From NCBI GenBank assembly GCA_036927565.1, contig JAYESD010000001.1, positions 277,089,560 to 277,153,559 of the forward strand: 64,000 nucleotides of DNA, in the 5' to 3' direction. The stretch comes from Tuctoria greenei (taxonomy: Eukaryota; Streptophyta; Magnoliopsida; Poales; Poaceae). Below, in pieces: positions 35,759 to 48,035 of this stretch (position 1 is its first letter; the number at the start of each line of letters is the position of its first letter). The translations under genes and the position numbers were made by a program. The notes below the pieces were generated by a model. That model was not told where the DNA came from. It searched no databases and saw nothing but the letters and a program-made list of their open reading frames with translations.

Positions 35759-37288
35759 CATGGTGAATTCCGCTACTGGATCGTCAAACGGCAACCCTGC
35801 TGCGCAACCTGCTGGAGGCAATCCCTCCAACATGCAGCCGCTAGCGGGTGTTGTGGCACCAGCGGGAGCCATGCCACCGCTGCCACCCTTCGCACCGGCG
35901 AATCAAGCTGGACAGCGGGATGGGGCGTCTGCGTCGGTCACGACATCGGCGAACAACAACCCTGACCACGCGCTCCATGTTGTGCATGCTCTTCTCCAAT
36001 GCCCACCACCTCTAGGTGCATCCCAGGGTGCAATGGAGCAGTGGAGGGCTGATGTGGAATATTTGGTTGCAGCAGCAGCCGATCGCATGAGCAACCAAGG
36101 TCCTCCCCCCTCAGGGCGGGCCCCATCACAGCATCGGACCGCGTGTGGTAGACTTGGTTCGCACGCTTCCCAACATAGGAGGTGTGTTGCGTCTCAACAA
36201 GCGACATCGCTGCCTCCCGGGGCGCGACGCACCCATACGGTAACTAGACTTTCAACTCACGACCTCCGGGCAGAGCTTGATCGTCGTTACCGTCAACAAG
36301 ATGGTCGCGTCCATATCGAGCGCGCTCGCAAAAGGTGAGAGGCTCAGGACAGTCCTCCTCCCAAAGGAGTAGGAGGAGGCTGTTCTACTCTGGCCATGCA
36401 TCTACGTATGGTCAGATGGCCACAAAAGTTCCGGCCTCACCTACCGGAGAAATTTGACGGGACTGTCAATCCTGCTGAGTTTCTCCAAATTTACTCCACC
36501 GCAATCCTTGCGCCCGGAGGCAACGAGGCCGTAATGGCCAACTATTTCCCCGTGGCTTTAACTGGGACCGCCAGATCCTGGTTCATGAGCTTTCCGCCCG
36601 ACTCTATCAACAGTTGGGTGGAACTGTGCCAACAGTTCACCGCCAATTTCGGGAGTTCATACACCCGACCAGGCACCGAACTGGACCTTTTTGCTGTCAA
36701 GCAGTAGGGGGAAGAGTCTCTGCGATTCTTCATCCAGAGGTTTTCCCAGGTACAAAAAACTATTCCTTCTATCTCCAACGCCTCTGTTATTGTGGCATTT
36801 AGACAGGGCGTACGAGACAAGAAGATGTTGGAGAAGCTGGCGACCAAGGAGATCCAGCGTCACGAAACTCTTCAGCTTGGTAGACAAATGCATCAAAGTT
36901 GCAAAGGGCCGTGAAATGCACTCCCAACCACCTCTGGAGGACAACAAAAAATCCACCAAGGGTGAAGCCACTACCTCCGGGAGCGGCAAAAAGAAGAAAA
37001 AGTCCAACGGAAAGAAAAAAACGTTGGCCGACACACCAACTGCTGCAGCTGCTGCAGCTCCGGGTGGCCGGGGGCCACGCCCCAAAAAACGACCTCGACC
37101 GTCATCTGAAGACGGTGGAAGCTCCAAGATGTGGTGTCCTATACACAAGTCGAATAACCACAACGTGGAAGACTGTCGGGAGGTCTAGAACCTTGCCGAG
37201 CGCTACAACAAGCGCCGGGAAGAAGTTCCTTTCTGTTAAAGGGAAGGAAAACAGAAAGTCGATGAAGCTCCGGCTGAAGAGGAGTTAG
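35759..37288 (+). pseudogene. Element D gag, broken
   Basis: A Pro/Ala-rich N-terminal part (35759-36338) is followed by the Retrotrans_gag fold (36396 on): KFRPHLPEKFDGTVNPAEFL, WFMSFPPDSINSWVELCQQF, and after a TAG at 36705-36707 GEESLRFFIQRFSQV. Further on lie a Lys-rich stretch and the knuckle-like CPIHKSNNHNVEDC (about 37136-37177). Stops near 36340, 36705 and 36912 break the frame. Confidence 0.82.
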
Positions 37289-37376
37289 GCTTTAAAGACC
37301 CTAAAATGGTCTTGAAGGTTGTTTACACCTCCGTAGATGACGACTCCGACCTCTCCGACAATGAACGTCGAAAATC

Positions 37377-40300
37377 ATGAACACCATCTTTGGTGGTTCG
37401 TGGGACATCACCTCCCGCCGTGTCCTCAAGACTATACGGCGGGACATGGCCTCAGTAGCTCCTACTGCCAGGGCGGAGCCGCACCGGAAGTGGATGGATA
37501 CTGCCATCACTTTCGATGCATCTGACTGCCCTTGGAATATGATCGGAGCTGGCCAACTCCCATTGATGGTATCTTCAACCATCAACAACATCCAACTCCA
37601 CCATGTAATGGTGGACGGAGGTTCGGGGCTGAACCTCATAAGCTTTGAAGCTTTTGTCAAGCTTCATCTCCGACCTTCGGACCTTCGCCCCTCTCGACCT
37701 TTCTCCGGGGTAGGTCCGGGGGCCATAACCCCACTCGGTGCAATTACTCTTTCGGTGACTTTCGAAACCCGGGAGAATTACCGCACTGAGAAGTTGGTCT
37801 TCGACGTGGCGCAGATCAACTTACCCTTCAACGCCATTTTGGGCAGGCCAGACTTATACAAGTTCATGGCTGCTGCTCATTATGTCTACTTGGTGTTGAA
37901 GATGCCAACACCAGCCGGTGTTCTCCGGATCCGTGGAGATCGCACCGCCGGAGTGACAGCTCTGGAAGAACTCCACGCGCTTGCTACAGCGCAGGAGGAA
38001 GAATCCGGAAAGGAGCAAGCTCCTAAACCCCCGAGCACTCGTCATCGAGGCTCAACCTCCGCACCTCGCGTGCAACCAAGCGGCGACACCAACATTCTCG
38101 TCAAAGTGGTTCCGATGCCGCTCAGACCACCCGTATATCGGGAGGTCTGAAGGACAAATAGGAACTTGCGCTCGTCACTTCCTCCGGGCTAACGTCGACG
38201 TGTTTGCCTGGCAACCATCACAAATGCCTGGGATCCCTAGGGAAGTGATCGAGCATAATATGAAGATCTATCTCGACGCTCGGCCTGTACATCAGAAGCC
38301 TCGGAGGCAGTCAGTAGAGCGACAGAACTTCATACGTCAAGAAGTGAAGAAGTTGCTCGAAGCTGGATTCATCCGAGAAGTCTTCCACCCAAAATGGCTG
38401 GCAAACCCAGTCGTTGTACCCAAGGCCGGCGGGAAGCTTCGGATGTGTATCGACTACACTACATTAAATAAGGCATGTCCAAAAGATCCATTCCCACTAC
38501 CTAGAATAGATCCTAGAATAGATCAGATAGTGGATTACACCTCCGGGTGTGAATTACTGTGTTTCCTAGATGCATATTCTGGGTACCATCAAATCAGAAT
38601 GTCTAGGGAAGATGAAGAGCATACCTCCTTCATCACAGTAGATGGATTATATTGTTACACTGCCATGCCATTCGGTCTCAAAAACGCTGCTTCAACATTT
38701 GTACGAGCTATGTAAAAAACTTTTGGAGAGCTTATTAGAGATGTAGTGGAAGTGTACGTCGATGACATCGTCGTCAAGATCAAGAACAAGGAGTCATTCC
38801 TTGACACCTTGCAAGCTGTCTTCGACAAGCTGCGAGTCACTCGCACAAAGCTGAACCCGGACAAGTGTGTCTTCGGGGTTAGCTCCAGAAAACTTCTTCG
38901 TTTCTTGGTGAACCACAGAGGAATAGAAGCAAACCCGGTGAAGATAAAAGCTATTGAAGACATGCGGCCACCAGCCGGCATCAAGGACATCCAGAAGCTG
39001 ACTGGATGTCTAGCTGCCCTCAGCCGGTTCATCTCAAGACTGGCGGAATGGGCGCTACCCTTCTACAAGATATTGAGGAAATCCGGACCATTTCAATGGT
39101 CTGAAGAAGCAGAAAAGGCATTCTAGGAGCTGAAGCAGTTCCTCATCGCCCTACCAATCTTGGTAGCTCCGAACCCTAGTGAGTCACTCCCGTTTTACAT
39201 TTCAGCAACTGACGAAGTTGTCAGCATGGTCCTGGTTGCGGAAAGACCAGAACCATTTCCAGTTTAGGAATCCCAACCCCTTCGGGGGTTCCAGAGCAAC
39301 CTGAAATCGAGTCTGGGTCCCAACTCCCAGACCCGGATCCTCAAGACGAAACGCCGGAGGATCCATCTCTTTCAAATGAAGGAGTCACTGCTACTGAGCA
39401 ACAAGATTCAGACCCCTCTGGGTAGGTCCGAGTCACGTCAGAAGAAGCTTCAGGTTCCTCCAACTAGAACCCGGAGGTTCTCGAACAAGGTCCGGACCCC
39501 TCCGGGAGGGTCCGAGTAGATGAGGAGGGAACTTCGGGCCCCTTCGGGAGGGTCCGAACAGTCCAGCGCCCATTGTAGTTCATCAGCGAAGTACTCCATG
39601 ACGCCAAGACTCGGTACCTGGAGGTGCATAAGCTGCTCTACGCGATTCTTATTGCCTCTAGGAAGCTCGGACACTACTTCCAAGCTAACAAGATTTCAGT
39701 GGTAACCTCTTATCCACTACGTGCAATCTTACATAACCCCAATTCCACTAGGAACATTGTAAAGTGTGAAGCGGAATTAGACGAGTTCGACCTTGAATTT
39801 GTCCCAAGACAAGCAATCAAGAGTCAAGCATTAGCGGACTTCATGGTGGAATGGACCCCCTCTCCATCAAATACTGGGGGCCCCAGTGAGCAGAAGTCGG
39901 AACCTAAGGTTCAGGTCTTCACTGAACCTCATTGGACTATCTACTTCGACGACTCCGTGTAGAAGCAGGGGGGCAGAGCTGGAGTCCTTCTCTTCACTCC
40001 GACCAGGGAGAAGATTAAATACATGGTGCACCTTGACTTCAAGGCGACCAACAACATGGCGGAGTATGAAGCATTAATTTATGGACTCAAGGTGGCACTA
40101 TCGTATGGTGTCAAGCAGCTGTTGGTAAAGGGTGACTCACATCTTGTTGTAAAACAAGTCAAAGGTGAATGTTGCTGCAACAACCCTCAACTAGCTGCAT
40201 ACATACTTGAAGTCCAGAAGCTTTAGAAGGACTTCGACGTCCTAGATCTTTGCCATGTATAACGTCTCAACAACGCTGAAGCCGACAAACTCTCGATGAA

Positions 40301-41760
40301 AGCTTCAACCGGGGCTCTGGCTCCCGACAGAACCTTCGTCCGGAGGTTGTCTAAACCTACAACTCAGTCTGCCAAACTGAGGGAAGGGGGGCGAGACCAG
40401 CACCTCGAAGTTGGCGGTCCCGATGGCCCTGTTACTATGTCGTCCATCAAGGGTCGTAGGTGCTGCAGGAAGCTCCGAGCAACCCAACACGCAAGACTCA
40501 AATCCTCAAGCTAGCTCCAATGCATGGATCTCGAAGATCCAGAGCTACTTAAAAGACAATATCCTTCCTGAAGATAATGTATTTGCTGACCGGATAGTCA
40601 GATTAGCTAAAAGATACACACTGGTAGAAGGGGATCTCTACTGGCGTGGTGCCAACAGCGTCCTAATGCGGTGCATTACAAGGGAAGAAGGGTGCGAGCT
40701 CCTCACATAAATCCATGGAGGCGAGTGTGGGAATCACGTGTCTTCTCGCACGCTGGTCGGTAAAGCCTTCCGGCATGGCTTCTACTGGCCTACAGCGCTC
40801 CATGATGCAACTGAGCTAGTAAAGAAATGTGAAGCATGCCAGTTCCATGCAAAGCAAATCCACACACCAGCTCATCCTTTACAAATGATACCTCCTACAT
40901 GGCATTTCGCTGTGTGGAGGGTGGATATCTTGGGACCGTTCCCAAGAGCCGTCGGAGGTTACAAGTTCCTCTACGTTGCCATTGACAAATTCACCAAATG
41001 GCTGGAAGCAACTCCAGTTGTGACAATAAACAAGCAATCAAGTATCAACTTCTTGCAGTCCATCGTATGCAGATTTGGAGTCCCAAACAAGATCATAACT
41101 AATAATGGGATCCAGTTCACAAGATCTGCATTCCAAGGATATTGCGAAGACCTCGGCATCCAAGTCAGCTACGCTTCCGTAGCTCACCCGGCAAGCAATG
41201 GCCAAGCCGAGAGAGCAAATGCAGAAATCCTAAAAGGGCTCAAGACGCGCACATATGAGCACCTGAAAAAACATGGAGCCAATTGGATCGAAGATCTTCT
41301 GCCCACTCTATGGGCCAACATGACAACTCCGAATCGGTCAACTGGAGAGACACCCTTCTTCCTTGTGTACGGAGCTGAAGCAGTCCTTCCTCCGGAAATC
41401 ACCTTGGGGTCGCTCTGGGTCCGGACCTTCAACAATGCCACGCAGGACCAGCTCCGGTGTGAAGACCTTGACCTCCTTGAAGAGGGAAGGTGTCGAGCAG
41501 CTGTTCGGAATGCCCGATATCGCCAAGCTCTTCGGCGCTATTACGAACGGCATGTTCACAGCCGACAGATCGAGGAAGGCGATCTGGTGCTACGGAGAAT
41601 ACAATCCAGGGAAGGGTTAAACAAACTTTTCCCCAGCTGGGAATGACCCTTCTGAGTGATCAAAGTATCCCGTCCCGAATGCGTTCGCTTGGCAACTGAG
41701 GATGGGACACCTCTCCCTAACCCTTGGAACATTGAACACCTCCGTAAGTTCTACGCTTAA
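37377..41760 (+). pseudogene. Element D pol: protease, RT, two RNase H domains, integrase; broken
   Basis: Protease has VMVDGGSGLNLIS (about 37605). RT has PVVVPKAGGKLRMCIDYTTLN, FLDAYSGYHQI and an intact VYVDDIVVK box (about 38753). The first RNase H begins around LPFYISATDEV, followed by a Pro/Ser-rich spacer (39270-39575) with repeats of CTCCGGGAGGGTCCG, then YFISEVL-like sequence. The second, archaeal-like RNase H reads GGRAGVLLFTP...NMAEYEALIYGL. Integrase has WRVDILGPFP, IITNNGIQF (Asp replaced by Asn) and HPASNGQAERANAEIL. Pol ends PNPWNIEHLRKFYA (41758-41760). At least six in-frame stops or shifts occur. Confidence 0.88.
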
Positions 41761-43064
41761 TATCACGGAGGTGAGTCTGTAGTTACATGTGATGTATGTT
41801 ATAGAGTCATTGTACAAAGTCGGGTAGCTCCTCCGGGAGAACAGCCGGACCTTCCCCGGAAGGTCCGCAAAGTTCAGGCAACACTTGTCACAGTCTCAGA
41901 ACTAAAAGTGTGGCTAGCTACCTTGGGTCAAATGAGAAACGAAACACACTTAGCCTGGTTCCGTACCCTAAGAGTGTACTTGTTTCCCCTGTACCCCGGA
42001 CCTATAATGAAAGACATCATTGTGTGAAAGCAGACTTCACGTACAGACTCAATATTTTTTATTTTTCTCTTTCTTGTCTATAACAAAGTTATGCAATTAT
42101 TAAGAAACTTTAGATCGACCAATTCATGTATAATTTGAGTTGCATTGTCTATTCTTCCGGGTCTAAACATTGTTAATGGTCTACTCGTATGAATGCCGCC
42201 AAGCCAATCCTAGGGCCAAGGGTGCTATCGACTTAGCCTGGTCATGCACCCTAAGTACGCCACTCTACCTACACCCCGGCAGGCCGAAGTAAGGCGAGTC
42301 TAGAAACGATCGGACCTGGAGGAAACAAGCTAGTGCACTTGATTGTATTTAGAATTGTGTTCGACCTAAAACTTTCTCGGGAATAGTAAGTCGCAATTGA
42401 GTTATAGATAAGAAATGGATTTTACTGTTTTCCTTGACTTCAGTGTGCATGAAAAATAAAGATCCCATGATGATGGTGAATGACTGGAGCTACCAAAGCT
42501 CTGACATCCCCTAAGGTGGCTTGTTGTCGATGTTCCAAACATTGATAGCGAGCGTCGCTGGAGCTACTAAGCTACGGTAAAGCCAGGGAGCCAGCCGTCA
42601 ACGTGAACAAAAGATGGTGGGAAGACTCCACAGTGGGGTCTGCTGTCGACACACCACGTGTTGACAATGGTCACTGCCGGAGCTACCAAGCTCCGACACC
42701 CCAGAGGATTAACCGTTGATGCTCTACGCGTTGATGGAGACTGCTGCCGGAGCTACTAAGCTCCGACGATGGTCAATGCCAGAGCTACTAATCTCCGACA
42801 ACCTCAGGAGGCCTCTACTTTCGAAGACTTTGGACCTATGTTCTACAAGTTCGAAGCACGCAAGTCTTCAACAACTATTACATCCTTTTGGTACATGTTC
42901 ACAATCAAATTGTGTACATCTACCATAGGGCCAAGTGAGACAAAGGTGTTGATGACAAAAAATGAAATTCATAAAAACTTGGATTTCATTCATCTAGAGA
43001 TAAGAGATTACAAAATTGGAGAAAAAGAAGAGAGAATACAAGCGAGAGCTACAAAGAGAGAGTC
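41761..43064 (+). other. Element D spacer between pol and the antisense gene
   Basis: No protein gene recognised. It contains at least four imperfect repeats of a GGAGCTACCAAGCTCC palindrome between 42485 and 42800, and the presumed 3' UTR of the antisense gene. Confidence 0.5.
42485..42800. repeat. Imperfect palindromic repeats GGAGCTACYAAGCTCCG
   Basis: Copies near 42487, 42558, 42677 and 42745, plus a degenerate one near 42780 (AGAGCTACTAATCTCCG). They are separated by 60-120 bp, with related intervening text such as GTTGATGGAGACTGCTGCC. Confidence 0.65.
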
Positions 43065-44104
43065 CTAGACCCTATGGAAGAACGAGGCAACCTTCTGGGC
43101 AACCTCCGACGCGCTGGCTTGGGCGGCTTCTCTCTCTCCGTCGATGGGGCCTTCAAGCACCGAGTCCAGTGAAAACTGAGGGTCCCGGCTTGTGTAGCAC
43201 GTTAGCACGTATTCTACGGCGTTCTTCGCCAGGGATTGTCCCTCAGTTTCGAGTTAGTCTGCGATGACATCGCCCATCTTGGTGAGCTTGTTGCCTGCCG
43301 AACTCAACGCCTGCAACGCCTGGTCCACCTCCAGCTCCGGATCATCTGGACGCACGGGGCTAAAACCCATTGGCGTCAGTGTGTCGTTGGCTTTGCCCAG
43401 GAAGTCCCAAACTTGTTGGGACTCCGCAACCCTCGAGCCTCGCATCTCCTCCAAGGATCTTCTCGTCGCCGCAAGCTTCGAATTCTCATGAGAAAGGCGC
43501 TTAACCTCTTTGGCGTTTTGCTGAATCTTTTTAGCAACATGCCTTTCGAGTTTACTGAGCTCCTCCTCCTGTTGGTGGATCTTGTTCCGACGGGCGACCA
43601 GGTCCTTCTTCCGGCCCCGCACCTTCTTCTCCTTGGCAGCAATTTATCCTCCCTCTTGTGGAGATCTTGTCCTCGCTGCCAGGCCTTTTTTCCCTCTTTC
43701 TCGCAGCGCTCATCCAACTTCTTAGTGCGCTCCGCGAGACTCTTGTCACCCAGAGTTAGCCTCTGAGTAAGCTCTTCCTCCCTCTTCACGAGGTCACCCC
43801 GCAGCTCCAGGAGTTTTTGCTCTTCATCTTTGAGCTTTTTCTCTCGCTCCTCAAGGGCCTCCCGGCGCTTGACGAGGCTGTCGTGGATGGCATTGAGCTT
43901 CTCCTCGTGATCATTTGTTGCGTTATTAGCAACTACGACCTGTTCGTGGATGTCCCGGAACTGGTTGTCGAGGGATCGCACCATGCTTTCCCTCTCGTCC
44001 AGCAGCTTACCCCAGTACTCCAACCGGACCTTCTCCTTCTTCACCCACTCCTTGTCGTCAGCCAACCTCGACTGCGCCAGCTTGGTCTCGAATTGGAGCC
44101 GGTT
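43065..44104 (-). pseudogene. Antisense accessory gene of element D, 3' part (coiled coil), separated by element E
   Basis: Continuation of the gene that starts at 58582. On the minus strand from 44104 it reads a long Glu/Lys/Leu heptad-type coiled coil (WVKKEKVRLEYWGKLL, KRREALEEREKKLKDEEQK, KLERHVAKKIQQNAKEV). The tail (ETEGQSLAKNAVEY, EVAQKVASFFHRV) ends at TAG 43065-43067. A frame change near 43640 and a TAG at 43254-43256 interrupt it. The left boundary of E (TSD CGGTT at 44100-44104) falls within the coiled coil. Function unknown. Confidence 0.7.
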
Positions 44105-45760
44105 TGAAAGTTGCCTAGAGGGGGGGTGAATAGGCTAATCGACCTGCAAATGACTGAATAAAACGAGATTACATCACAGGGGGCGGACTAGTCCGGTCTG
44201 GGGGCGGACTAGTCCGGTCAGCCTGCGTGAAGATCCCTAAAAAGTGTTTCTAGCAAGTTTTAAGGGGATTTTCTCGAGGCTACAGGTGAGGATATGTTTA
44301 ATACAAGTTTAGAATCTATCAACACTAGAGTGAGTCAAGTTTTAACAAGATTAAACAATGTGAGGCTCAAAACAAGACTAGCAACCCTAGAACGAAGTAA
44401 GTGATAAACAAAATGCGAAAAACACGGAGACACCAGGAATTTTATCCCGAGGTTCGATTCCACACAAGAATCTACTCCCCGTTGAGGAGTCCACAAAGGA
44501 CCGGGTTCACCAACCCTTCCCTCACCAAGTTTACCGCACGGGCCTAACTTGGTTCTCCACTATCTCAAAGTGCGAATACAAGATTCGTTGGGGCTTCTCA
44601 CAATCTGAGGCTCCCACACCACAAAGATGATCAACAACGCAAACACACTCAACACACAGCTCACAAAGACTCAATGAGTGCAAGAGATCAAACCGGGAGC
44701 ACAAGCGCGATGTTCTTCCTCTTCTCCACCTCACTAAACCCTAATCCACACAAGAATTAGTTTTAGAGGGAAAGTTGGCAAGAAAGAGGCTTAAGAGTGC
44801 TCCAAGTTGGCTGTGGCGGCGCTAGGGTTCAAGAGTTTTCAAGAGTTGGTTCAAAAGAACCCAGGGGACCTCTATTTATAGAGGTCCCAAGCCCATACTG
44901 CTGACTTCAGCAAAAGGGCGGACTAGTCCGGCCTCAGGCCCGGACTAGTCCGGCCTAGGGGACCACTGACCCCTCTGACACTGTCGCACTACGCGGCAAT
45001 CGTCACGCTACCCGCCAAAGTTCAAATTCAAACGGTAACTTCCACAACGGACTAGTCCGGTTCTTACCGGACTAGTCCGATCTCACACAGAACCTTTTGT
45101 TCCGTGTGAAAACGGACTAGTCTGGAGACCACGGACTAGTCCGGCCCCAAGGGCGGACTAGTCCGGCCTTCCCAGACTTAGTCTCAAAACCTCTCTGCAC
45201 TCAGCACCACGGACTAGTCCGGCCCAAGGACAGACTAGTCCGATCTCACACAGGACCTTTTGGTCCGCCCCAAAACGGACAAGTCCGCTCTCTAGGACTT
45301 AGTCCCGAAACTCCACTTCAAGGGGTACCCCGGACTAGTCCGGTCCACTACGGACTAGTCCGAAGTCACACAGGACCTTCTGGTCCGTGTGAAAACGGAC
45401 TAGTCTGGCCAGGAGCGGACTAGTCCGGCCCTAAGGCGGACTAGTCCGACCATTCCTGCCAGACTACTCTAACTTCAACTTCAAATAGGATTTCTACCTC
45501 AACCACCACTCTTGAGCTCCTACTTTGATCTCATTGCACTTTACGCACACACCCTCCTATTTCTACGGCTAGTCTAACTCAACACGCTAGAAACCCTAGT
45601 TTCTACGCTTCGAGTTGACTCCGTTTCATTCCTTTTTCCTTTTTGAGGGTTTGCATCTCCGATCGAGTCCACACCTGTGCTAAGATCACATGAGCTCATT
45701 AGCGACTTAATTGTCGTCATCAATCATCCAAAACCCACGGGGAACCTAGATGCACTTTCA
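44105..45760 (-). repeat. Element E 3' LTR, 1656 bp
   Basis: TGAAAGTGCATCTAGG (from 45760) to CTAGGCAACTTTCA (44105). It holds about 17 copies of GGACTAGTCCG and near variants between 44180 and 45460. Confidence 0.95.
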
Positions 45761-45776
45761 ATCTCCCCCTTTTTGG
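45761..45776 (-). promoter_or_regulatory. Element E polypurine tract
   Basis: On the minus strand AAAAAGGGGGAGAT directly precedes the 3' LTR start at 45760, the standard plus-strand priming site. Confidence 0.85.
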
Positions 45777-46580
45777 TGATTGATGACAACACATTAAGTC
45801 CTTCAACAATAAAGAGTATTAAATTCGGTTTTCATAACTTGTGTGCGTATGAACGACTCTCCCTCAATGTTTGCAACATGTAAAAGAGGTGGAGGAGTTC
45901 TTTCATACCCACACACGTTATGGTGGGGTGCCTACGTGATGTGCTCAACAATTGTGACAAGACATAAAAAGCATCAATATAATCAAAAGATTGGCAATAG
46001 GAACAATATATTGATATTTAACAACATTAAGTTACAAACGAGGTCCAAAAGATAAGAACACACCACACAAAACACAAAAGACTGCTACTCCCCGCGAACA
46101 CACACAAAGGACTGACTCCCCCTAACTCTCCCCCTTTGGCATCAAGGCACCAAAAAGGAAAAGAAGAGGGGGACAAGGACCCAAAAGCTAGTCCTCGTCC
46201 TCGTCACTATCGCCGTCGCTCTCCGTGGCCTCCGGGTCCTCGACGTCTTCCTCATGATCGTCGTCATCGTCGTCAGAGCCCGGTGAGGAGGTACCCTCCG
46301 TCTCACCCAAGAGTGCCAACTCCTCGGGGGTGAGAAGGGGGTAAGGAGTGAGCTCGTCGTCGGAGGCCTCAGGGCTCATCGGAATCTCCATCTTGTCGCA
46401 GAGCTTCCTCACGTACCTCTCAGTCCGCTGAGCTCGCACCTCGGCTTTGCGGCACGAGGTGAAGATGGACCTAAGAAACTTGAGGACTCCGCTGCTAGAG
46501 GAGCCACCGGGTGAGTGAGTGGCACGACGAGAGGCTCCACCACGAGGTTCCTCCGGCTGAGAGGGAGGATCCGCGTTCTT

Positions 46581-48035
46581 CTAGCGCGGAGGGAGAGGCA
46601 GAGATGGAGGAATCCGAGGACGTAGTCTCTTATGTGAGACATCCTTCTGGAAGGTAATTCCGAAGACTTTCTCAATAAGGCACATCACATAAGGAGCATA
46701 GCCACAAGACCTGTTGGGGGTATGAGATATATTGAAGATATCATCAAAGATGTACTCAGCTAAGTTGAAACTCTCTTCCCCATCTATCAGCACCATCAAG
46801 TGCCTCAAGTTGCCTTGGATGACTCCGGCATCCCCATCCATCGGGGCAATGGTCTTCCGAAGGAGGCGGTTGAGCACACTGAAAAATGGTTTAATGTTTC
46901 TTGCCAATCCTGCCTCATAAGGAAGATGGTCTGGATACATGAAGTCAAGGGCATCTCGGTCTAGGGCCTTGAGATTAGAGATGATGATCTCATGCTCAAG
47001 GTGCTCCTCCAATCCTAGAATCTTGGCAAAGTCTTCAAATGTGACAGTGTACTGCTCTCCATCTATCATCCATGTCATCCGGCGATCTCCAAAGGAGTGA
47101 AAGTAGACAGTTGTGTAGAACTGGACAATCACCTCAATGTTCCAGTCGTATTGGAAACCCATGATATCCTTGATTCCATGTCGTTCCGCTGCATTGATCA
47201 CAACATCAAATGCAGCATGCTTCTTCTGAGCCATGTAGTCCCAGTCAATCCACTGGGCATCAGTCACAGGAGTCTTCATCTTCATGTAGACAAGGCGATA
47301 ATAATCGCAATGGAAGTCACACCAGAACCGAGGGTTGGCGGTGGACCTCTCATACCTATAGACATTCTCGTCTCTGAGCCTCCTGGCCTTCTCAGCTCCT
47401 TTTCCTTTGAATGTGTTAGCTGAGAGGTTGGGCTGACGGTTTGGATTACGTGCTGGACTGTGCATCACAAGAGGGCCAACAGCCTGAGCCTTCCCTTTTT
47501 CATGAATCAAAACTCCTCCGGGTGCCTTCTTGGCTGGCACCTTGACGGAGGGCTTCTTCTTCTTCGGCTCGACTGGAGTCGGAGCCTTTCCTTTCTTAGG
47601 GTCACGCTCGACCCTTGGCTCTTCTTCCCTTTGGGCTTGCTCCTTGCCCTTTGCCTTCTCGCCAGCAGTGACGAGTCTCTTCCTTTTGGGAGCATTGGCC
47701 TCAGCGGCCCTGGAGTTGTGAGCCTCCCTGTCTTGCCTTTTCTTCCTCCTTAGCTCATTCAGGGAGTCTGCAGTTGCTCGAGCCAAGGCTTCTTCCTCAT
47801 TGTAGATAGTGGCGGCTACTTTAGAGGCTTCGAGTTCCTTAAGCCGCCTTTCTTCTTTTTCCTTCTGCACCTTAATGAGGGCAGCCTTCGTCCTCGCTTC
47901 GACGATTTGAGCCTTGGTGCGGCCCTCCCGGGGTACTTCCGCACCTCTCTCCTCGGTGCGGCCCCGATTGGTCTCGGGACGTTCTTCATCGCCCGTGGGG
48001 ATGAGATGAGAAGGGGAGCGCTCCGAGTTAGACAT
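46581..48035 (-). CDS. Element E third ORF, function unknown
   Basis: 484 residues, starting MSNSERSPSHLIPTG. The start is set by alignment with the copy in element C (MSDNEYVPPSDSK). Residues 1-235 are charged and K/R/E-rich, with an NLS-like APKRKRLVT (115-123, also present in C). Residues ~235-455 form a conserved globular region (FWCDFHCDYYR, PVTDAQWIDWDYMAQK, FQYDWNIEVIVQFY, FAKILGLEE). A TAG (46581-46583) ends the frame, but the same frame stays open to 46188 and ends in an Asp/Glu run, so the original product was probably about 615 residues. The globular part resembles the 'putative plant transposon protein' class (inference). It occupies the place of the env-like ORF of SIRE elements, but I see no signal peptide or membrane segment. 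Confidence 0.75.
   Translation of the reverse strand: MSNSERSPSHLIPTGDEERPETNRGRTEERGAEVPREGRTKAQIVEARTKAALIKVQKEKEERRLKELEASKVAATIYNEEEALARATADSLNELRRKKRQDREAHNSRAAEANAPKRKRLVTAGEKAKGKEQAQREEEPRVERDPKKGKAPTPVEPKKKKPSVKVPAKKAPGGVLIHEKGKAQAVGPLVMHSPARNPNRQPNLSANTFKGKGAEKARRLRDENVYRYERSTANPRFWCDFHCDYYRLVYMKMKTPVTDAQWIDWDYMAQKKHAAFDVVINAAERHGIKDIMGFQYDWNIEVIVQFYTTVYFHSFGDRRMTWMIDGEQYTVTFEDFAKILGLEEHLEHEIIISNLKALDRDALDFMYPDHLPYEAGLARNIKPFFSVLNRLLRKTIAPMDGDAGVIQGNLRHLMVLIDGEESFNLAEYIFDDIFNISHTPNRSCGYAPYVMCLIEKVFGITFQKDVSHKRLRPRIPPSLPLPPR

Noticed and set aside
39270..39575. Foreign insertion between RT and RNase H of gypsy D
   Set aside because: No target duplication or ends. A Pro/Ser-rich spacer of variable length at this point is what I recall for this Tat family.
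44531..44734. Identical 67-residue frame also present at 54892-55095
   Set aside because: It is inside both E LTRs, so the duplication reflects the LTR pair, not a gene.
44180..45460. CRISPR-like array (repeated GGACTAGTCCG with spacers)
   Set aside because: Repeats are short, palindromic, irregularly spaced and inside plant LTRs, so this is not a CRISPR array.
46188..48035. Retroviral-type envelope gene in copia E
   Set aside because: No signal peptide, membrane segment or cleavage site seen; the product is basic and acidic in blocks and looks intracellular.
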